This document shows positions 12,207 through 14,054 of a DNA stretch of 14,054 nt, one piece after another. Below the pieces are notes generated by a model. The model did not search any database and was not told the DNA's origin. It saw nothing but the letters and a program-made list of their open reading frames with translations. Position 1 is the stretch's first letter. Each line of letters starts with the position of its first letter. The DNA is from an uncultured Clostridia bacterium (GTDB lineage: Bacteria; Bacillota; Clostridia; Christensenellales; CAG-314): the NCBI GenBank assembly GCA_934177025.1, contig CAKPPA010000015.1, positions 1-14,054 of the forward strand, given 5' to 3'. A program made the position numbers and the translations under genes.

Positions 12207-12436
12207 AAATAGAAAAACGCGTCAGATTGGAGACAAGTCTTTTCGGGGAAGGATTCAGAGAGTTGCTGTTTGGTGAAAGGCAATTCCGGAAGCGAAAAGG
12301 TATCCCTCCGAAAGCGGAAATTCCGAACGAAGTAAGGATTTACGGGCGTCCGCCGTTAAAAGGACAGTATATGTTAGTATACGTTGATTTAAGTGGTTTC
12401 ACGATTCCGTTGTGTCTTAAACAACGGAATTTTTTT
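12207..12436 (+). promoter_or_regulatory. T-box riboswitch controlling ileS
   Basis: Leader RNA that binds uncharged tRNA-Ile and then lets transcription continue into ileS. Stem I features are AGAGAGTTGC, TTTGGTGAAAGGCAA (12258-12284) and a lower helix in which TCTTTTCGGGG pairs with CCCTCCGAAAG. ATC at 12302-12304, at the top of that helix on the 3' side, is the likely specifier codon (Ile). The T-box is AAGTGGTTTCACG (12391-12403), with TGGT ready to pair with the ACCA end of tRNA-Ile. An antiterminator can form from TTAAG (12389-12393) with CTTAA (12416-12420) and CAC (12400-12402) with GTG (12412-12414). It excludes the terminator that follows. The T-box differs from the common TGGTACCGCG. 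Confidence 0.88.
12404..12436 (+). terminator. Conditional terminator of the ileS T-box
   Basis: A 9-bp stem (ATTCCGTTG at 12404-12412, CAACGGAAT at 12422-12430) with a 9-base loop is followed by seven T (12430-12436). It shares bases with the antiterminator, so only one can form. Confidence 0.92.
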
Positions 12437-12471
12437 ATCGTTACGGCATCGCCGTAAGAGGAGTCGGAAAA

Positions 12472-14054
12472 ATGTACAAAAAAGTCAGCACAAGTTTGAA
12501 TTTTGTGGAAAGGGAAAAGGACATTCTGGAGTTCTGGAAGGAAAACCGAATTTTCGAGGCAACGCAGGAGGAAAACGAAGGGCACCCGTCCTTTTCGTTT
12601 TACGACGGGCCGCCGACGGCAAACGGAAAACCGCACATCGGGCATATTTTAACGCGCGTGATGAAGGACATCATTCCGCGTTACAAAACGATGAAAGGGT
12701 TTCACGTGCTGCGCAAAGCCGGCTGGGATACGCACGGCTTGCCGGTGGAACTCGAGGTGGAAAAAAAGTTAGGCATCGACGGCAAGCAGGAAATCGAAAA
12801 ATACGGCATCGAGCCGTTTGTGCAGCAATGTAAGGAAAGCGTTTGGAAGTACAAAGGCGAATGGGAAAAAATGTCCGACCGCGTCGGCTACTGGGTGGAC
12901 ATGGAGGAGCCTTACATTACCTACGACAACAATTACATCGAATCGGTGTGGTGGAGTTTAAAGGAAATTTACAAAAAGGGACTTTTGTACAAAGGCTTTA
13001 AAATCGTGCCTTACTGCCCGCGTTGCGGCACGGCACTTTCCAGCCACGAAGTGGCGCAGGGGTACAAGGACGTAAAGGAATCCTCCGTGTTCGTAAAATT
13101 CCCTGCCACGGGCGAGGAAAACACCTACTACCTTGCGTGGACGACCACTCCTTGGACGCTTCCGAGCAACGTTGCGCTTTGCGTCAACCCGAAGGAAGAA
13201 TACTGCAAAATTAAAGTGGGCGACGAGTTTTACTACTTGGCAAAGGCCCTGACGGATTCGCTGTTCGATTCCTACGAATTGGTGGAAACGTTCCGCGGAA
13301 AGGATTTGGAGTACCGCAAGTATGAGCCGTTGTTCGATTACGTTTCGCCGAAAAACGCTTATTACGTCACGTGCGACGATTACGTCACGTTAACGGACGG
13401 CTCGGGCATCGTTCACCAAGCACCGGCGTTCGGTGAGGACGACGCACGCGTAGGCCGTCGCTACAATTTGCCGCTTGTGCAGTTGGTCAACGAACGCGGT
13501 GTGTTTACCGACGACGTGTACGACTTAAAAGGCGTGTTCTGTAAGGACGGCGACAAATTTTTAATTGAAAAACTGCGGAAAAATCATTTACTGTTTAAGG
13601 AAATGGAATTTACGCACAACTACCCGTTCTGCTGGCGTTGCGACACGCCGCTCCTGTACTACGCGCGTAAATCGTGGTTCATTAAAGTAACGGATGTGAA
13701 GGACGACCTTTTGGCAAGCAATGCTTCCGTCAATTGGATCCCGCCGACAATCGGCACGGGGCGTATGGGCAACTTCCTCGAAAACGTCATCGACTGGGGC
13801 ATTTCGCGGGAACGCTACTGGGGCACGCCGCTACCGATTTGGGTTTGTCCGGATTGCGGCGAAATTCACGTGGTAGGCAGTCGGGAAGAGTTGCGCGAAT
13901 TGGCGCATTTGGATCACGACGTGGAACTGCACCGCCCGTACATCGACGAAGTTACCTTCCCTTGCCCGAAATGCGGCAAGCAAATGCACCGCACGCCGGA
14001 AGTGCTGGATTGCTGGTACGACAGCGGCTCCATGCCGTTTGCGCAATTCCACTA
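12472..14054 (+). CDS. ileS: Isoleucyl-tRNA synthetase, IleS2-like (3' end beyond the window)
   Basis: Class I synthetase that charges tRNA-Ile. The first 527 residues are present, about half of the usual 1030-1040. Start MYKKVSTSLNFVEREKDILEFW; ATP-binding motif PHIGHIL with HIGH at 55-58; WDTHGLPVELEVEKKLGI; a CPRC pair at 182-185; the editing domain with WTTTPWTLPSN and GSGIVHQAPAFGEDD; then GISRERYWGTPLPIW, CPDCG, CPKCG and LDCWYDSGSMPFAQ. The last motif is typical of the eukaryote-like IleS2 group. The KMSKS loop lies beyond the edge. The ATG follows AAGAGGAG (12456-12463). Expression is set by the T-box upstream. The frame is open without interruption to the edge. Confidence 0.97.
   Translation, partial: MYKKVSTSLNFVEREKDILEFWKENRIFEATQEENEGHPSFSFYDGPPTANGKPHIGHILTRVMKDIIPRYKTMKGFHVLRKAGWDTHGLPVELEVEKKLGIDGKQEIEKYGIEPFVQQCKESVWKYKGEWEKMSDRVGYWVDMEEPYITYDNNYIESVWWSLKEIYKKGLLYKGFKIVPYCPRCGTALSSHEVAQGYKDVKESSVFVKFPATGEENTYYLAWTTTPWTLPSNVALCVNPKEEYCKIKVGDEFYYLAKALTDSLFDSYELVETFRGKDLEYRKYEPLFDYVSPKNAYYVTCDDYVTLTDGSGIVHQAPAFGEDDARVGRRYNLPLVQLVNERGVFTDDVYDLKGVFCKDGDKFLIEKLRKNHLLFKEMEFTHNYPFCWRCDTPLLYYARKSWFIKVTDVKDDLLASNASVNWIPPTIGTGRMGNFLENVIDWGISRERYWGTPLPIWVCPDCGEIHVVGSREELRELAHLDHDVELHRPYIDEVTFPCPKCGKQMHRTPEVLDCWYDSGSMPFAQFH

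Noticed and set aside
12227..12457. Open frame of 76 residues upstream of ileS
   Set aside because: It lies wholly within the T-box leader, whose conserved elements explain the sequence.
1..14054. tRNA genes, CRISPR arrays, insertion sequences, phage or toxin-antitoxin genes
   Set aside because: Looked for on both strands by eye; no cloverleaf with TTCGAATCC-type arm, no regular repeat-spacer array, no transposase or integrase motif was found.

Overview
The window looks like a chromosomal piece of an endospore-forming Firmicute, most likely an uncultured or poorly characterised member of the Clostridia. The main reasons are the spoIIGA-sigE sporulation pair, a T-box leader before ileS, a large SRP RNA with an Alu domain, an L10 leader, strong GGAGG ribosome binding sites, sigma-A promoters with 17-bp spacers, and a PPi-type phosphofructokinase. 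It is mostly core genome. I see no transposase, phage gene, CRISPR array or tRNA gene.

Layout. 3-761 is the 3' part of a gene for a zinc-ribbon membrane protein, whose stop codon lies in the loop of a terminator. 803-2590 is alaS, encoding a short alanyl-tRNA synthetase without the usual C-terminal domain. 2780-3781 is a WYL-domain transcriptional regulator with its own promoter. It converges on pfp (5414-4179, minus strand) across a bidirectional terminator. A gene-poor gap of about 530 bp follows pfp and contains two tandem promoters in its right half. These drive the ribosomal and transcription operon rpmG-secE-nusG-rplK-rplA-rplJ-rplL (5982-9232), which carries an apparent L1-binding RNA motif before rplK, a second one between rplK and rplA, and an L10 leader with an attenuator before rplJ. 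A shared terminator ends rplL and a minus-strand unknown gene (9927-9325). That gene is divergent from spoIIGA-sigE (10047-11572). The SRP RNA gene ffs (12097 to about 11830, minus strand) follows, then a T-box-controlled ileS (12472 to the window edge).

How the genes work together. alaS, ileS, the ribosomal proteins, secE and ffs all serve translation and protein export. nusG links transcription to translation. The ribosomal operon probably regulates itself through L1 and L10 binding to its own mRNA, and ileS senses uncharged tRNA-Ile. SpoIIGA is the membrane protease that activates pro-sigma-E in the mother cell.

Departures from common gene order: rplL is followed by a terminator instead of rpoB-rpoC, and sigE is not followed by sigG. 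I did not find a clear new defence, mobile or biosynthetic system. The points most worth checking are the paired L1 motifs, the apparently leaderless spoIIGA with a Spo0A-like box shared with an unknown divergent gene, the structured gaps beside pfp and sigE, and the short AlaRS.
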